DNA from: Streptomyces typhae | GTDB taxonomy: Bacteria > Actinomycetota > Actinomycetes > Streptomycetales > Streptomycetaceae | Direction: 5' to 3' | NCBI RefSeq assembly: GCF_009755605.1 | Contig: NZ_WPNZ01000001.1 | Location: 186,001 to 250,000 of the forward strand | DNA: 64,000 bases | Shown: piece by piece, positions 27,749-36,789 of the stretch | Position numbering within the stretch: position 1 is the first letter of the stretch | Layout: the number at the start of each line of letters is the position of its first letter | The notes under the pieces: model-generated | The model's input: the letters and a program-made list of their open reading frames with translations, nothing else | Databases searched by the model: none | What the model was told of the DNA's origin: nothing | Program-made: the position numbers and the translations under genes

Positions 27749-30700
27749 TCAGAACAGGCTCATCAGCGCCTCCGCCGCGTCCATCGGCTGCGAGTCCCCG
27801 TCGGGCAGGGCCAGTTCGAACCAGACCGTCTTGCCGCGCGGCGTACGGCGCGAGCCCCAGGCGGCGCTCAGCAGGCCGACGAGCTGGAGGCCGCGCCCGC
27901 CCTCGTCGGTGTCGCGGGCACGGCGGCGGCGTGGCTGGACGAGGCCCGCGTCCCACACCTCGCAGACCAGGGTGCGGTCGAGCAGCAGCCGCAGCCGGAT
28001 CTCGCCCTCGCCGTAGCGCAGGGCGTTGGTGACGAGTTCGCTGACCAGGAGCTCGGCGGTGTCGACGAGGCCTTCCAGGTCCCATTCGCGCAGCCGCGCA
28101 CAGGCCAGCTCGCGGGCGCGGCCCACGGACTGCGGCTCGCGCGGCAGCGTCCAGTCGCCGACGTGCTCGGCGGGCAGCCCCTGCACCCGGGCCATCAGGA
28201 GGGCGATGTCGTCCTCGCCGTGGTGGGTGTCGAGGGTGTTCAGGACGTGGTCGCAGATGTCCTCCAGGGCCCGCGCGGGGTCGGCGAGCGCGCCGACGAA
28301 GGCGTTCAGGCCCTCGTCGAGGGGGTGGTCGCGGGATTCGACGAGGCCGTCCGTGTAGAGCGCGAGCAGCGCGTCCTCCGGCAGGTCGACCTCGACCTCC
28401 TCGAAGGGCTCGCCGCCGACACCGAGGGGCATGCCCGGGGGGACGTCGAGCATGAGCGCGCTCTCGCCTGGTTCGACGAGGACGGGCGGGAGATGCCCGG
28501 CGTTGGCGAAGGTGACGCGGCGGGTGACGGCGTCGTACACCGCGTAGACGCAGGTCGCGAGGTAGACCTCGGCGAGGTCGTCGCCCTCGGCGCCGCCGCG
28601 TGCGGGCCCGGAGCGGCGGGCGTCCCTGGGGCTCTGCGGGTTGCCGAGGCCGCGGGCGATCTCGTCGAGCGCGGAGAGGACCTCGGCGGGCTCCAGGTCG
28701 AGCAGCGCGAGGGTGCGGACGGCGGAGCGCAGTTCGCCCATGGCGACGGCGGCGCGCAGGCCGCGCCCCATGACGTCGCCGACGACCAGGGCCGTGCGGT
28801 GTCCGGGCAGTTCGATGACGTCGAACCAGTCGCCGCCGACCTCGGTGGCGGCGTTCCCCGGCAGATAGCGGCAGGCGATGTCGAGCCCCGCGGCCTCGGG
28901 GTCACCGGGCGGGAGCAGGGACCGCTGCAGGATCAGCGCGCGTTCGTGCTCGCGGCGGTAGAGGCGGGCGTTGTCGATGCAGACGGCGGCGCGGGAGGCC
29001 AGCTCGACGGCGAGCGCGCGGTCGCGTTCGCCGAACGGTTCGCTGCCCTTCGTACGGGAGAACTGGGCGAGGCCCACGACGGTGTCGTGCGCGACCATCG
29101 GCACGGCGAGCGTCGACTGGATGAGCCCGGTGGTCAGACGGCGGGCGGGCCCGCTGTCGTCACCGGCGGAGACGAGCCGGGGGCGGGCGGTGCGCAGCGC
29201 GTCGGCGCAGGGCGAGTTGAAGCTGAAGCGGTGGACGGAGCCGACCTCGACGGGCCCGGTGCCCTCGGGGAAGGGCGCGTCGGCGACGGCGCTGGCGAAC
29301 GCGACCCGGCGCAGCTCGGCGCTGCCGTCGGCGAGGCTCTGCCGGACGTTCAAGGCCTCGTCGCCGTCGAGCAGGCCTTGGTAGAGGTCGACGGAGGCGA
29401 GGTCGCAGAAGCCGGGGACGGCGACGTCGAGCAGTTCGCGGGCGGTGGTCTCCAGGTCGAGGGAGTTTCCTATGCGGGCGCCCGCCTCGTTCAGGAGGGC
29501 GAGGTTGCGGCGGGCGTGCGCGGCTTCGCGGGCGGCGGCGTGCCTGCCGGTGACGTCGCTGCCGAGGAACGCGATGCCGATGGGGCGTCCGGAACCGCTG
29601 TGCACGCGGTAGAGGTTGACGGACCAGTGGCGGCGTTCGTTGCTGTTCGGGGCCGGGCCGACGATCTGCATGTCCGTGACGGCTTCGCCGGTCTCCAGGA
29701 CGCGGCGCAGCGCGGCCTGCACGCGGTCGGCCTCGTGCCGGGGCAGATAGTCGTGGACGGTCCGGCCGCGGTGGGCCTCGACGGCGCCACCGAAGACGTC
29801 GGCGAAGCGGGGGTTGGCCCGCTGCACCGTCAGGTCGGTGCCGAACAGCAGGAAACCGAAGGGAGATTGTCCAAAAATCGCCTGCGACGCGGCAAGGTCA
29901 CTCTCTATCTGCCGGAGTGCGCGGACATCGACGACGATGCACACCGCGGAGCGCTCGCCGTCGGCCGTCCTGGCCGGCATGACATAGACCTCCGCGACGC
30001 CTTCCATGCCCCGGGCGCCTTCCATGCCCTGGGCGCCCGCCGTGCCCCCGGCGCCTTCTACCCCTGGGGCGGATGACGGCACCCGGAACGGGACCGATCC
30101 GGTCCACTCCCGGCCGTCGAGGATCTCGGCCATCTTGCGGTGGCCCGTGCGGCGCAGCTCGGGGGCGACGAACGCCTCGATCGGATCCTTGCCGACGGCG
30201 TCCTGCGAGGCCACGCCGAACAGCCGCTCGGCGCGCGCGCTCCACTGGTCGACCAGGCCGTCGGGCCCGATCGAGAAGGACGCCACCTTGATGTAGTCGT
30301 AGATGGACCCCGGCGGGCTCGTCTGCCAGACGATGTCGTCCGGGGCGACGGGTCCGGTGTCGACCGTGGAGTGCGCGGCCGTCACGCCGCGGCGACGCGC
30401 GTCGACACCCTCGGCCCGCGACGGTACGCCGCCAGGACCATCCGCGGGTGCTGTGGGGCGCGTGCCCGGGTCTACGTCCTCCGCGCCCCCGGGGCCGGAG
30501 GCGCGGGGCGTGCCGGAGGCGCCGGGCGTGCCGGAGCCGGGGCGGGCCGTCTCCGCACCGGGGTCGGGGGCGCCCTTGTCGGAGCCGGGACCTGTGGAGC
30601 CGGGCCCCGCGGAGCCGGAACACGTGGCCTGCTCGCGGGACCCGGGGACGCTGTCGGCTGGTCCGGGTGCGGCCTCGGCGGCCTCTATTGCGTCCGTGGC

Positions 30701-31144
30701 GGAGCCGGGTGCGGCCTCGGCTGGTCCGGGTGCGTGTCCCGGGGGTCCGGACGCGTTCTCGCCGCCGGAGCCGGGTGCGTCCTCGCCGGCGGATCCAGGC
30801 GCGTCCTCACCGCCGGAGCCGGCCGCGTCCTCGCCGGAGGCGGCCGCACCACCCTCCTCACCTCGCTGTTCGCCACCGCCCGAGACGCCGCCCGAGGCAG
30901 CGCCCGATCCCGCGCCAGCCGTCCCCGCGGTACCGCGGGCGCCGCTCGCCGACGTGCCCGACATGCCCGGCGCGCCCGCCGGGCCCGCCGAGCCCCCCGC
31001 CATGTCCGCAGCCGCCACCGGCTCCGCCGAGCGAGGTGTCCCCCCGGGTCCCGGCGCTCCCGGCACCGGCCGGGTGGGCAGGGCACCGCCCGCCCGCGCC
31101 ACAGGCCGCTTCGCACCCGTCGCCTTCGCTGGTATCTCGCTCAC
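27749..31144 (-). CDS. PAS-PAS-GAF-SpoIIE (PP2C) phosphatase with C-terminal HATPase kinase-like domain
   Basis: This 1131-residue single-chain regulator probably acts in partner-switching control of sigma factors. The GTG start at 31142-31144 has GGAGGGG about 9 bases upstream. Residues 1 to about 265 are a low-complexity Gly/Pro/Ala/Ser linker with EDAPGS repeats. PAS 1 lies near 271-390 and PAS 2 near 425-540. A GAF domain follows near 548-740, then a SpoIIE-type PP2C phosphatase near 748-968 (metal-binding EVGGDWFD, GDVMGRG). A RsbW-like HATPase closes the protein near 990-1131 (N-box SELVTNALRYG, G-box DEGGRGLQLVG). The domains suggest that signal sensing, anti-anti-sigma dephosphorylation and phosphorylation reside in one protein. 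A separate HATPase gene lies just upstream. Confidence 0.9.
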   Translation of the reverse strand: MSEIPAKATGAKRPVARAGGALPTRPVPGAPGPGGTPRSAEPVAAADMAGGSAGPAGAPGMSGTSASGARGTAGTAGAGSGAASGGVSGGGEQRGEEGGAAASGEDAAGSGGEDAPGSAGEDAPGSGGENASGPPGHAPGPAEAAPGSATDAIEAAEAAPGPADSVPGSREQATCSGSAGPGSTGPGSDKGAPDPGAETARPGSGTPGASGTPRASGPGGAEDVDPGTRPTAPADGPGGVPSRAEGVDARRRGVTAAHSTVDTGPVAPDDIVWQTSPPGSIYDYIKVASFSIGPDGLVDQWSARAERLFGVASQDAVGKDPIEAFVAPELRRTGHRKMAEILDGREWTGSVPFRVPSSAPGVEGAGGTAGAQGMEGARGMEGVAEVYVMPARTADGERSAVCIVVDVRALRQIESDLAASQAIFGQSPFGFLLFGTDLTVQRANPRFADVFGGAVEAHRGRTVHDYLPRHEADRVQAALRRVLETGEAVTDMQIVGPAPNSNERRHWSVNLYRVHSGSGRPIGIAFLGSDVTGRHAAAREAAHARRNLALLNEAGARIGNSLDLETTARELLDVAVPGFCDLASVDLYQGLLDGDEALNVRQSLADGSAELRRVAFASAVADAPFPEGTGPVEVGSVHRFSFNSPCADALRTARPRLVSAGDDSGPARRLTTGLIQSTLAVPMVAHDTVVGLAQFSRTKGSEPFGERDRALAVELASRAAVCIDNARLYRREHERALILQRSLLPPGDPEAAGLDIACRYLPGNAATEVGGDWFDVIELPGHRTALVVGDVMGRGLRAAVAMGELRSAVRTLALLDLEPAEVLSALDEIARGLGNPQSPRDARRSGPARGGAEGDDLAEVYLATCVYAVYDAVTRRVTFANAGHLPPVLVEPGESALMLDVPPGMPLGVGGEPFEEVEVDLPEDALLALYTDGLVESRDHPLDEGLNAFVGALADPARALEDICDHVLNTLDTHHGEDDIALLMARVQGLPAEHVGDWTLPREPQSVGRARELACARLREWDLEGLVDTAELLVSELVTNALRYGEGEIRLRLLLDRTLVCEVWDAGLVQPRRRRARDTDEGGRGLQLVGLLSAAWGSRRTPRGKTVWFELALPDGDSQPMDAAEALMSLF

Positions 31145-31328
31145 GCGAACCGTCCCCTCCAGCTCACCGCGTCCGGCACCGGTCACCGGATGTGGCTGCC
31201 CGCAGTATCCAGCACTACGGTGCCGGGCCACACGCCGTTCACGATCACAGCACGGACTCAACGCTTTTTGGCCCGTGTCCGCCTTGTGCTCGTCCCCTGC
31301 ACTTGTACGTACCGGCGCCACCTGTCTT

Positions 31329-31796
31329 CTATCCGGGCAGCGCCAGCTCGAACCACACCGTCTTCCCCGCGCTGCCCGTCCGTCCCGGTCGGGTACCCCA
31401 GCGCCGGGATGATCGCGCCACCAGCTGGATGCCGCGTCCGCCTTCGTCGTCGGGGGCGGCGGCGCGTTCCCTGGGCGGGTCCGGGAGCGGATCGGAGACT
31501 TCCACGAGCAGGGCGCCCCCAGGTCTCGCCGGGCGCACCAGACGCACCCCGATGGGGCCCGAGGCATAGCGCAGGGAATTGGTCACCAGTTCGCTGACGA
31601 GCAGCACGGCGACATCGCCGAGGGTGCCGAGCCCCCACTCGCCGAGTTGCCCGCGGACGACGGCGCGGGCCGTGCGCACGGCTCCGGGATCCGCCGGGAA
31701 AGCCCACTCGGCGCAGTCGCCTTCGGTGTCGATCACGCCGATCACTTCCCAGGCCAGCGGCGGACCTATGTCCGGTTTCATGGGGTTAATGGGCAC
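31329..31796 (-). CDS. ATP-binding protein, RsbW-like HATPase (anti-sigma factor kinase family)
   Basis: This 155-residue HATPase_c_2 domain has an N-box VSELVTNSLRYA, a G1-like DPLPDPP region, a GGRGIQLV G-box and a terminal GKTVWFELALP. All ATP-site motifs appear present. The start is uncertain: GTG at 31796 gives MPINPMKPD, and the ATG at 31781 begins at MKPD; neither has a clear ribosome site. It lies 184 bases upstream of the large phosphatase on the same strand and may regulate the same switch. No sigma-factor or STAS-domain antagonist gene is visible nearby. Confidence 0.85.
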   Translation of the reverse strand: MPINPMKPDIGPPLAWEVIGVIDTEGDCAEWAFPADPGAVRTARAVVRGQLGEWGLGTLGDVAVLLVSELVTNSLRYASGPIGVRLVRPARPGGALLVEVSDPLPDPPRERAAAPDDEGGRGIQLVARSSRRWGTRPGRTGSAGKTVWFELALPG

Positions 31797-31949
31797 ATAC
31801 CCGATATCCCGGCCGCGCTACCGTATCCAAGGGGACACAGTGACACGAACGGCGTAGGGGGCGCACAAACTGTCCCCTCATCACCTCGCACGCCCCCTCG
31901 CCCAGGCGTCACCGAACGAGGCGCCACGAGACGCGGCGAGCCCCTACGA

Positions 31950-32101
31950 GGAAGAGCCGGGCGAGGAGCCGGGCGAAGAATCACGCACCGAACCGGGCCC
32001 GGAGTCACGCCCCGAACCGGGCGAGGAATCGCACACCGAACCGGGTCAGGAGTCACGCCCCGAACCGGGCGAGGAATCGCGCACCGAACCGAGCGAGGAG
32101 T
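31950..32101. repeat. 24-base tandem repeat overlapping the Nudix gene C-terminus
   Basis: About six imperfect copies of a 24-base unit of the form GGCGAGGAATCGCGCACC plus GAACCG run through this stretch. On the minus strand each unit encodes eight residues like SVRDSSPG. The Nudix gene enters the array and stops inside it. Confidence 0.85.
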
Positions 32102-32480
32102 CGATCAGCGCCTGGATCGCCGGGACGTCGCCGGGCAGCCAGTCCACCGTCCACAGCTCATCGGGGCGCAGCCAGCGCAGTTCGTCGTGGTCCTCGAGCG
32201 GCCGGGGCTCACCGGCGAGCAGCCGGGCCCGCCACACCCGCATCACATATCCGCGTCCGAGGTCGAAATCCCCCGGCACCCGCCCGAGCGGCTCCGCCTC
32301 GACCCCGAGCTCCTCGCGCAACTCGCGCACCAGCGCGTCCTCGCCCCGCTCCCCGGGCTCGACCTTGCCGCCCGGCAGCTCCCAGCGCCCGGCCAGTTCC
32401 TCGGGTGCGCTCCGGCGGGCGGCGAGCAGTCGCCCCTCGTCGTACAGCGCCGCACCCACCACCGCGATCAGCTCAGTCAT
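32046..32480 (-). CDS. Nudix hydrolase, MutT-like
   Basis: This 144-residue pyrophosphohydrolase resembles enzymes that remove oxidised nucleotides such as 8-oxo-dGTP. The Nudix box is complete at about residues 37-60 (GGKVEPGERGEDALV then RELREELGV), and GRWELPGG precedes it as in MutT. The ATG is at 32478-32480. The last 20 or so residues (SSLGSVRDSSPGSGRDS) are encoded by the 24-base tandem repeat. The stop codon replaces a Ser codon of the repeat, and the same frame would continue for 33 codons to 31944 if it were absent. Length and core domain are otherwise normal. Substrate is not determined by sequence. Confidence 0.93.
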   Translation of the reverse strand: MTELIAVVGAALYDEGRLLAARRSAPEELAGRWELPGGKVEPGERGEDALVRELREELGVEAEPLGRVPGDFDLGRGYVMRVWRARLLAGEPRPLEDHDELRWLRPDELWTVDWLPGDVPAIQALIDSSLGSVRDSSPGSGRDS

Positions 32481-32499
32481 GCGGCGGAGCCTACGACCT

Positions 32500-32682
32500 T
32501 CAGCGTCCGCCGTTCGGACTCAGCCGCTCCACCCAGTACAGCTTCTCCTTGCCGCGGCCGTCGAGGCTGTCCACCATCTTCTGGGCCTCGGCCTTGGTCG
32601 CGTACCTGCCGACCCGGTAGCGGTTGCCGTTGTCGTCCTGCCGTATCACGAGCCAGGGAAGTATGACCGTTCCGTCGTTCAT
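32500..32682 (-). CDS. SPOR-like small protein
   Basis: This 60-residue protein starts at the ATG 32680-32682, with a GGAGGGA ribosome site upstream. An open frame beginning at 32718 is rejected because it starts upstream of that site. The sequence (LPWLVIRQDDNGNRYRVGRYATKAEAQKMVDSL) resembles the repeat unit of SPOR peptidoglycan-binding domains. It has no export signal and ends in LYWVERLSPNGGR. Similar tiny SPOR-domain proteins are, to my knowledge, common in streptomycetes, with unknown function. It lies 20 bases upstream of the Nudix start on the same strand, so the two may form an operon. Confidence 0.8.
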   Translation of the reverse strand: MNDGTVILPWLVIRQDDNGNRYRVGRYATKAEAQKMVDSLDGRGKEKLYWVERLSPNGGR

Positions 32683-32824
32683 GCCGTCCCTCCGCTCCCA
32701 GCCCCCGGCGCGCCCCACGCCTCGATCTGTAAGGAAACCGCAATCCGCATATGCCCGAGCTTACGCCCGACCTTTACGCAGCGGATACGAATTTGCACAA
32801 AGAGATACGCAATCGGCCAGCACA

Positions 32825-32856
32825 CAGGGGGCGCACTCTCGCGAATGCGCCCCCTG
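32825..32856. terminator. Hairpin between GntR regulator and SPOR-like gene
   Basis: The arms CAGGGGGCGCA (32825-32835) and 32846-32856 are perfectly complementary. They lie about 280 bases beyond the GntR gene stop and about 140 bases before the SPOR-like gene, both on the minus strand. The remainder of 32683-33134 shows an AT-richer patch near 32730-32800 that may hold the SPOR/Nudix promoter, and no gene that I can support. Confidence 0.7.
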
Positions 32857-33134
32857 CGATGATCCCGCACGGCCACGACGAGCCGTAACTCCCTCTGCTT
32901 TACGGTTCGTTGACTTACCCTCGGACGACGTGCGCCCCGCTCGCGCCGATGGCCCGGGAGGCCACCGGCAGGGCGCGCCCCCGAGGGCCGCCGGGAGCCG
33001 CCCGGAGCCCCGGCCCGCACCACCGGCATCCGATCGCGACGGGCCATGAGAACGGCCGGATACCACCGCCACCGCACGCGCTCCACCCCCTGCTGCCCCA
33101 CCCCCTGGCAGAACCGGCAGACAGCGGACGGCGG

Positions 33135-33887
33135 TCAGCGCACCGGCAGGTGGTAGGCGACGCGGTAGCGGTCCGCGGGCACCACGATGTCGGCCGTCTC
33201 CACGGGCCTCCCCGAGGCGTAGTAGGTCCGGCGGATGACGAGGACGACATGGCCGGGGACGCCGCCGAGGGCGAGCAACTCCTCGGCGAGACCGGGGCGG
33301 GCGCTGACGTCCTCCGCGACGTTGTCCACGATGACATCGATGGCGGCCATGCGGTCGACCACGCCGCAGCCGCCGAGGGGGCCCTCCTCCGGGAGCATCA
33401 CCGGCGTCCGTCCGGTGACGGCGAGGGGCTCCCAGGACGTGGAGAGCATCATGGCCTCGCCCGCGTCCCGGAAGACGTACCTCGTGCACATCACGCGGTC
33501 GCCGGGGCGGATGGCGAGGCGCTCGGCGACCGCGCCGCTCGCCTCCGCCTGCTCGCTGCGGGACTCCCAGGTGCCCCGGGCGCTCTCGGCGGCCTGCTCC
33601 TGCCGGAAGGGGGTGGAGACACCGGGGCCGCGGAAGCCCGTACGCGCGATGCGGCGCGGGTCGGGGCGCTCGCGCACATACGTACCGGAACCGGAGCGGC
33701 CCTCGACCAGGCCCTCGGCCATGAGCACCTTGCGGGCTTCGAGAGCGACCGTGTCCGAGACCCCGTACTCCTCGCGGATCCTTGCTTGCGAGGGGAGGCG
33801 GGTGTGCGGAGGCAGCGAACCGTCGACGATCTTCTTGCGGAGATCACCCGCGACGCGGAGATACGCCGGCTGCTCACCGAATGTCAC
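33135..33887 (-). CDS. GntR-family transcriptional regulator (UTRA/HutC type)
   Basis: This 250-residue repressor-type regulator has a winged helix-turn-helix at residues about 8-72 (LRKKIVDGSLPPHTRLPS ... VSDTVALEARKVLMAEGLV). The family wing SGSGTYV follows. The C-terminal UTRA effector-binding domain (about 105-245) contains RYVFRDAGEAMMLSTSWEP and the end motif YRVAYHLPV. The effector is unknown; HutC-type proteins bind small metabolites. No obvious metabolic target gene adjoins, so it may regulate itself or distant genes. Upstream, GGTTG and CAACC form a short inverted repeat near 33933-33949, a possible autoregulatory site. Confidence 0.92.
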   Translation of the reverse strand: MTFGEQPAYLRVAGDLRKKIVDGSLPPHTRLPSQARIREEYGVSDTVALEARKVLMAEGLVEGRSGSGTYVRERPDPRRIARTGFRGPGVSTPFRQEQAAESARGTWESRSEQAEASGAVAERLAIRPGDRVMCTRYVFRDAGEAMMLSTSWEPLAVTGRTPVMLPEEGPLGGCGVVDRMAAIDVIVDNVAEDVSARPGLAEELLALGGVPGHVVLVIRRTYYASGRPVETADIVVPADRYRVAYHLPVR

Positions 33888-34123
33888 TGGCCACTCCCAT
33901 CAGGTTGACAGACAGCAACAGCCTGGCAACCGTGGGTTGTTGGTCGCAACCCTAGGCCAAGGAATCACTCGAAGTGATGATTTCCTGCTACACGGGGCTT
34001 TACGCAGGGCGTTTCAAGCGTTATAGCCATCAACCAACCCACACCCGAGAGTCGTTGGCCCTCTTATGAGCCCTCTCACGGGCACTCCCGTGCGGGCAGC
34101 CCTTCCACACGCAAACATGACCG

Positions 34124-34172
34124 CGCCCCCGCGGTGGGCCGGGTCGGTGACCCGGGCCGTTCCGCGGGGGCG
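34124..34172. terminator. Terminator between subtilase and GntR genes
   Basis: The arms CGCCCCCGCGG (34124-34134) and 34162-34172 pair perfectly, with an inner GGGTC/GACCC stem. It lies beyond the subtilase stop at 34231 on the minus strand. The rest of 33888-34230 has the GntR promoter area, with a TTGACA-like word near 33904 and the GGTTG/CAACC repeat, and no gene. Confidence 0.8.
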
Positions 34173-34230
34173 AAGTCACGTGCGGGTGAGGCCTGGCGCC
34201 GCTACTGCGTGGCGCCGTCCGTCAGGGCCG

Positions 34231-35814
34231 TCAGAACTGCAGACCCCAGGAGTCGAGGGTGCCGACGTCCTGGGCCGCGTTGTCCGTGACGCGCAGCTTC
34301 CAGGTGCCGTTGGCGGTCTCCGACGAGGCGTCGACGGTGTACGTGGTGTTGATGTCGTCCGAGCTGCCGCCGGTGCCGAAGTTCTTCAGGACGTAGGCGG
34401 TGCCGTCGGGGGCGAGGAGTTCGACCTTCAGGTCACCGACGTACGTGTGCTTGATCGCGACCGGGACGCCGAGCGCGGCGGGGGCGTTGCCGGCGACACC
34501 GGTGACCGTCACCGGGGACTCGACGGATGCGTTGTCCGCGATGGCGAAGTCCGCGCCGTTCTCGAACTTCGGTCCGGGCGGGTTGGTGCCGCCGCCGCCC
34601 ACGTACAGGAGGCGGTTGGGCGAGCCCGTGCCGGGGCTGCCGACGACGTTCGGCGTCGCGGCGGTCGTCAGGGCGGTGGACACCTGGGCCGGGGTGGCCG
34701 ACGGGTTCTCGGCGACGTACAGGGCCGCGGCGCCCGCGACGTGCGGCGACGCCATCGACGTACCGGAGATGCTGTTGGTCGCCGTGTCGTTGGTGTTCCA
34801 CGTCGAGGTGATGTTGGAGCCCGGGGCGAACAGGTCGAGCACGGTGCCGAAGTTCGAGTAGCTCGCCTTGGCGTCGGTGTTGGTGGTGGCACCGACGGTG
34901 ATGGCCTCGGTGACGCGTGCGGGTGAGCGCGTCGAGGCGTTGGTGGACTCGTTGCCGGCGGCGACGGCGTAGGTGATGCCGGCGGCGATCGAGTTGCGCA
35001 CCGCGGTGTCGATCGCGCTGTCGGCCGGGCCGCCGAGGCTCATGTTGGCGACGGCGGGCTTGGTGGCGTTCTTGGTCACCCAGTCGATGCCCGCGACGAC
35101 CTGCGCGGTGGTGCCGGACCCGGAGTTGTTGAGCACCCGGACGCCAACGATCTTCGCCTTCTTCGCGACGCCGTGCGCGGTGCCGCCGACGGTGCCGGCG
35201 ACGTGTGTGCCGTGGCCGTGGCCGTCCTGCGCGACATTGTCGTTGTCGACGGCGTCGTAGCCGTCGACGGCACGGCCGCCGAAGTCCTGGTGCGTCTTGC
35301 GGACACCGGTGTCGATGACGTAGACGGTGGCACCCTCACCGGCCTTGTCCGGGTACGTGTACTTCTGGTCCAGCGGCAGACTGCGCTGGTCGATGCGGTC
35401 CAGACCCCAGGACGGCGGGTTGTTCTGGGTGGCGGCGACCGTGTACGTCCGGTTCTGCACGACGGAGGTGACGGCGGGGTCGGCGGCGAACTTCTTCGCC
35501 TCGGCCTCGGATGCCTCCACCTCGTAGCCGTTCAGGACCTTCTTGAACGTACGCTCGATCTCGGCCCCGTGCTTCTCGGCGAGCGCCTTGCCGGCCGGGG
35601 AGTCCGCCTTCGCGACGTGCGCGTCGAGCGTGACGATGTAGCTGTTCGCGATCGTGCCGGGCGCACCGGCGTACTGGATCCGGCCCTCCGCGGCCTGCGG
35701 CTGCGCGCTCGCGGGAAGCGCGGACACGACGCCGAGGGCGACGGCCGTGGCGGCGGTCAGGGAGAGGGTGCCTATGCCGGCCAGTCTTCGGCGGGGGTGA
35801 CGCGTCACTGCCAT
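34231..35814 (-). CDS. Secreted subtilisin-like serine protease (S8) with propeptide and C-terminal P domain
   Basis: This 527-residue protease starts at the ATG 35812-35814, with GAGGAGG upstream. The signal peptide ends ALPASAQ at about residue 38, and an I9-type inhibitory propeptide spans about 55-127. The S8 catalytic domain has Asp168 (VIDTG), His201 (HGTHVAG), oxyanion Asn288 (AAGNES) and Ser353 (SGTSMASPHVAG), all intact. A short Pro/Gly linker near 405-415 leads to a proprotein-convertase P domain of about 100 residues (HTYVGDLKVELLAPDGTAY ... DSWGLQF). It is probably an extracellular protease, expressed during the switch to secondary growth in related organisms. It is monocistronic. 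Confidence 0.95.
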   Translation of the reverse strand: MAVTRHPRRRLAGIGTLSLTAATAVALGVVSALPASAQPQAAEGRIQYAGAPGTIANSYIVTLDAHVAKADSPAGKALAEKHGAEIERTFKKVLNGYEVEASEAEAKKFAADPAVTSVVQNRTYTVAATQNNPPSWGLDRIDQRSLPLDQKYTYPDKAGEGATVYVIDTGVRKTHQDFGGRAVDGYDAVDNDNVAQDGHGHGTHVAGTVGGTAHGVAKKAKIVGVRVLNNSGSGTTAQVVAGIDWVTKNATKPAVANMSLGGPADSAIDTAVRNSIAAGITYAVAAGNESTNASTRSPARVTEAITVGATTNTDAKASYSNFGTVLDLFAPGSNITSTWNTNDTATNSISGTSMASPHVAGAAALYVAENPSATPAQVSTALTTAATPNVVGSPGTGSPNRLLYVGGGGTNPPGPKFENGADFAIADNASVESPVTVTGVAGNAPAALGVPVAIKHTYVGDLKVELLAPDGTAYVLKNFGTGGSSDDINTTYTVDASSETANGTWKLRVTDNAAQDVGTLDSWGLQF

Positions 35815-35896
35815 CTGAGGGGTCCTCCTCAATCGGTGGTGCGCTGGTGGGGGATGCGACAAGGGCATGACAATGTTTGGGAGAGACGTCACGTCA

Positions 35897-35915
35897 AGTT
35901 GATCAGTGTTCAACT
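35897..35915. promoter_or_regulatory. Candidate operator upstream of the subtilase gene
   Basis: AGTTGA and TCAACT (35897-35902 and 35910-35915) form a perfect 6-base inverted repeat with a 7-base spacer, 83-101 bases upstream of the protease start. The surrounding 35815-36246 is otherwise gene-free, with an AT-richer core at 35870-36020 that should hold the protease promoter. Confidence 0.4.
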
Positions 35916-36246
35916 CCCTGTCGCCGACGAAAGATTGACCGATCCATAGAAAACCCACAAGGGCAGTGTTCGGACGTAACACGACTGCCATGCACCCGCC
36001 ATGACATGGCATCAACAATCGATGCATTTCGTCCGCGACACAGGGAACGACCCCTGGTCCAGGCATCGGCACCGGACTTCGGCTTCCGAGGGGCGGAGGC
36101 TGGCGAGGGGCCGCGATGGCGGGATTTCAGCCACGGTGGGCACTCCACGCTTTTGCGCCGCGGGGTTCACACGGGGTTGCCCGTGCCTCTCGGGTCACGG
36201 GCGGCACTTCGGCCACGGGCCTCGGCCGGCCGCACTCCGCCCCTCT

Positions 36247-36753
36247 TCAGGTGATCGACGTGTCCCCGTGCTGCTCCAGGAACGTACGGAGCACGGCGAC
36301 CGCCCGCTCCATCTCCGCGGGGTCGATGCCGCCGAGGATCCGGGCGTGGTTGCGCAGATGCCCGGCCATCAGTACGTCGGTGAGCTCCTGCCCGCGCTCG
36401 GTGAGCCTGATCTTGACGGTCCGCCGGTCGCCGCTGTCCCGCACGCGCTCGACGAGCCCCTTGGCCTCCATCCGGTCGATACGGTTGGTGATCGCACCGG
36501 ACGTCACCATGGCCGCCTTGAGGAAGGCGCCGGCGGTCAGGGCGTACGGCGGCCCCGAGCGGCGCAGCGTGGTGAGGACGTCGAACTCGCCCATCTCCAC
36601 GCCGTGCTCGGCGCAGAAGGTCTTCACCTCCCGCTCGATGACCCGGTTCGCCCGCTGCACCCGGGCGATGAACTGGACCGGCCAGAGATCGTCCGCCAGC
36701 GCGGGCCGCTCCTTCTCCCACTGCCCGACGATGGCGTCCACGACGTCGCTCAC
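36247..36753 (-). CDS. MarR-family transcriptional regulator
   Basis: This 168-residue winged-helix regulator starts at the GTG 36751-36753, preceded by GAGGAGG. The frame is open further upstream but lacks another ribosome site. Residues 45-115 form the DNA-binding domain (MGEFDVLTTLRR ... MVTSGAITNRIDRMEAKGLVERV, wing DSGDRRTVKIRLTERG). Flanking helices dimerise. It is divergent from an MFS exporter gene and two matching near-palindromes lie between them (36790-36851). The usual arrangement would be repression of both genes, relieved by an exporter substrate. The ligand is unknown. Confidence 0.94.
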   Translation of the reverse strand: MSDVVDAIVGQWEKERPALADDLWPVQFIARVQRANRVIEREVKTFCAEHGVEMGEFDVLTTLRRSGPPYALTAGAFLKAAMVTSGAITNRIDRMEAKGLVERVRDSGDRRTVKIRLTERGQELTDVLMAGHLRNHARILGGIDPAEMERAVAVLRTFLEQHGDTSIT

Positions 36754-36789
36754 AGGGACCTCCTCTTCTTGGATCCTTCGCCCACAGTC

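Noticed and set aside
31950..32101. Possible CRISPR or protein-binding array
   Set aside because: Units are contiguous 24-base coding repeats in frame with the Nudix gene, with no spacers.
32683..33134. Possible small gene between the SPOR-like and GntR genes
   Set aside because: Open frames on the minus strand cross the hairpin at 32825-32856, lack ribosome sites and have no recognisable motif.
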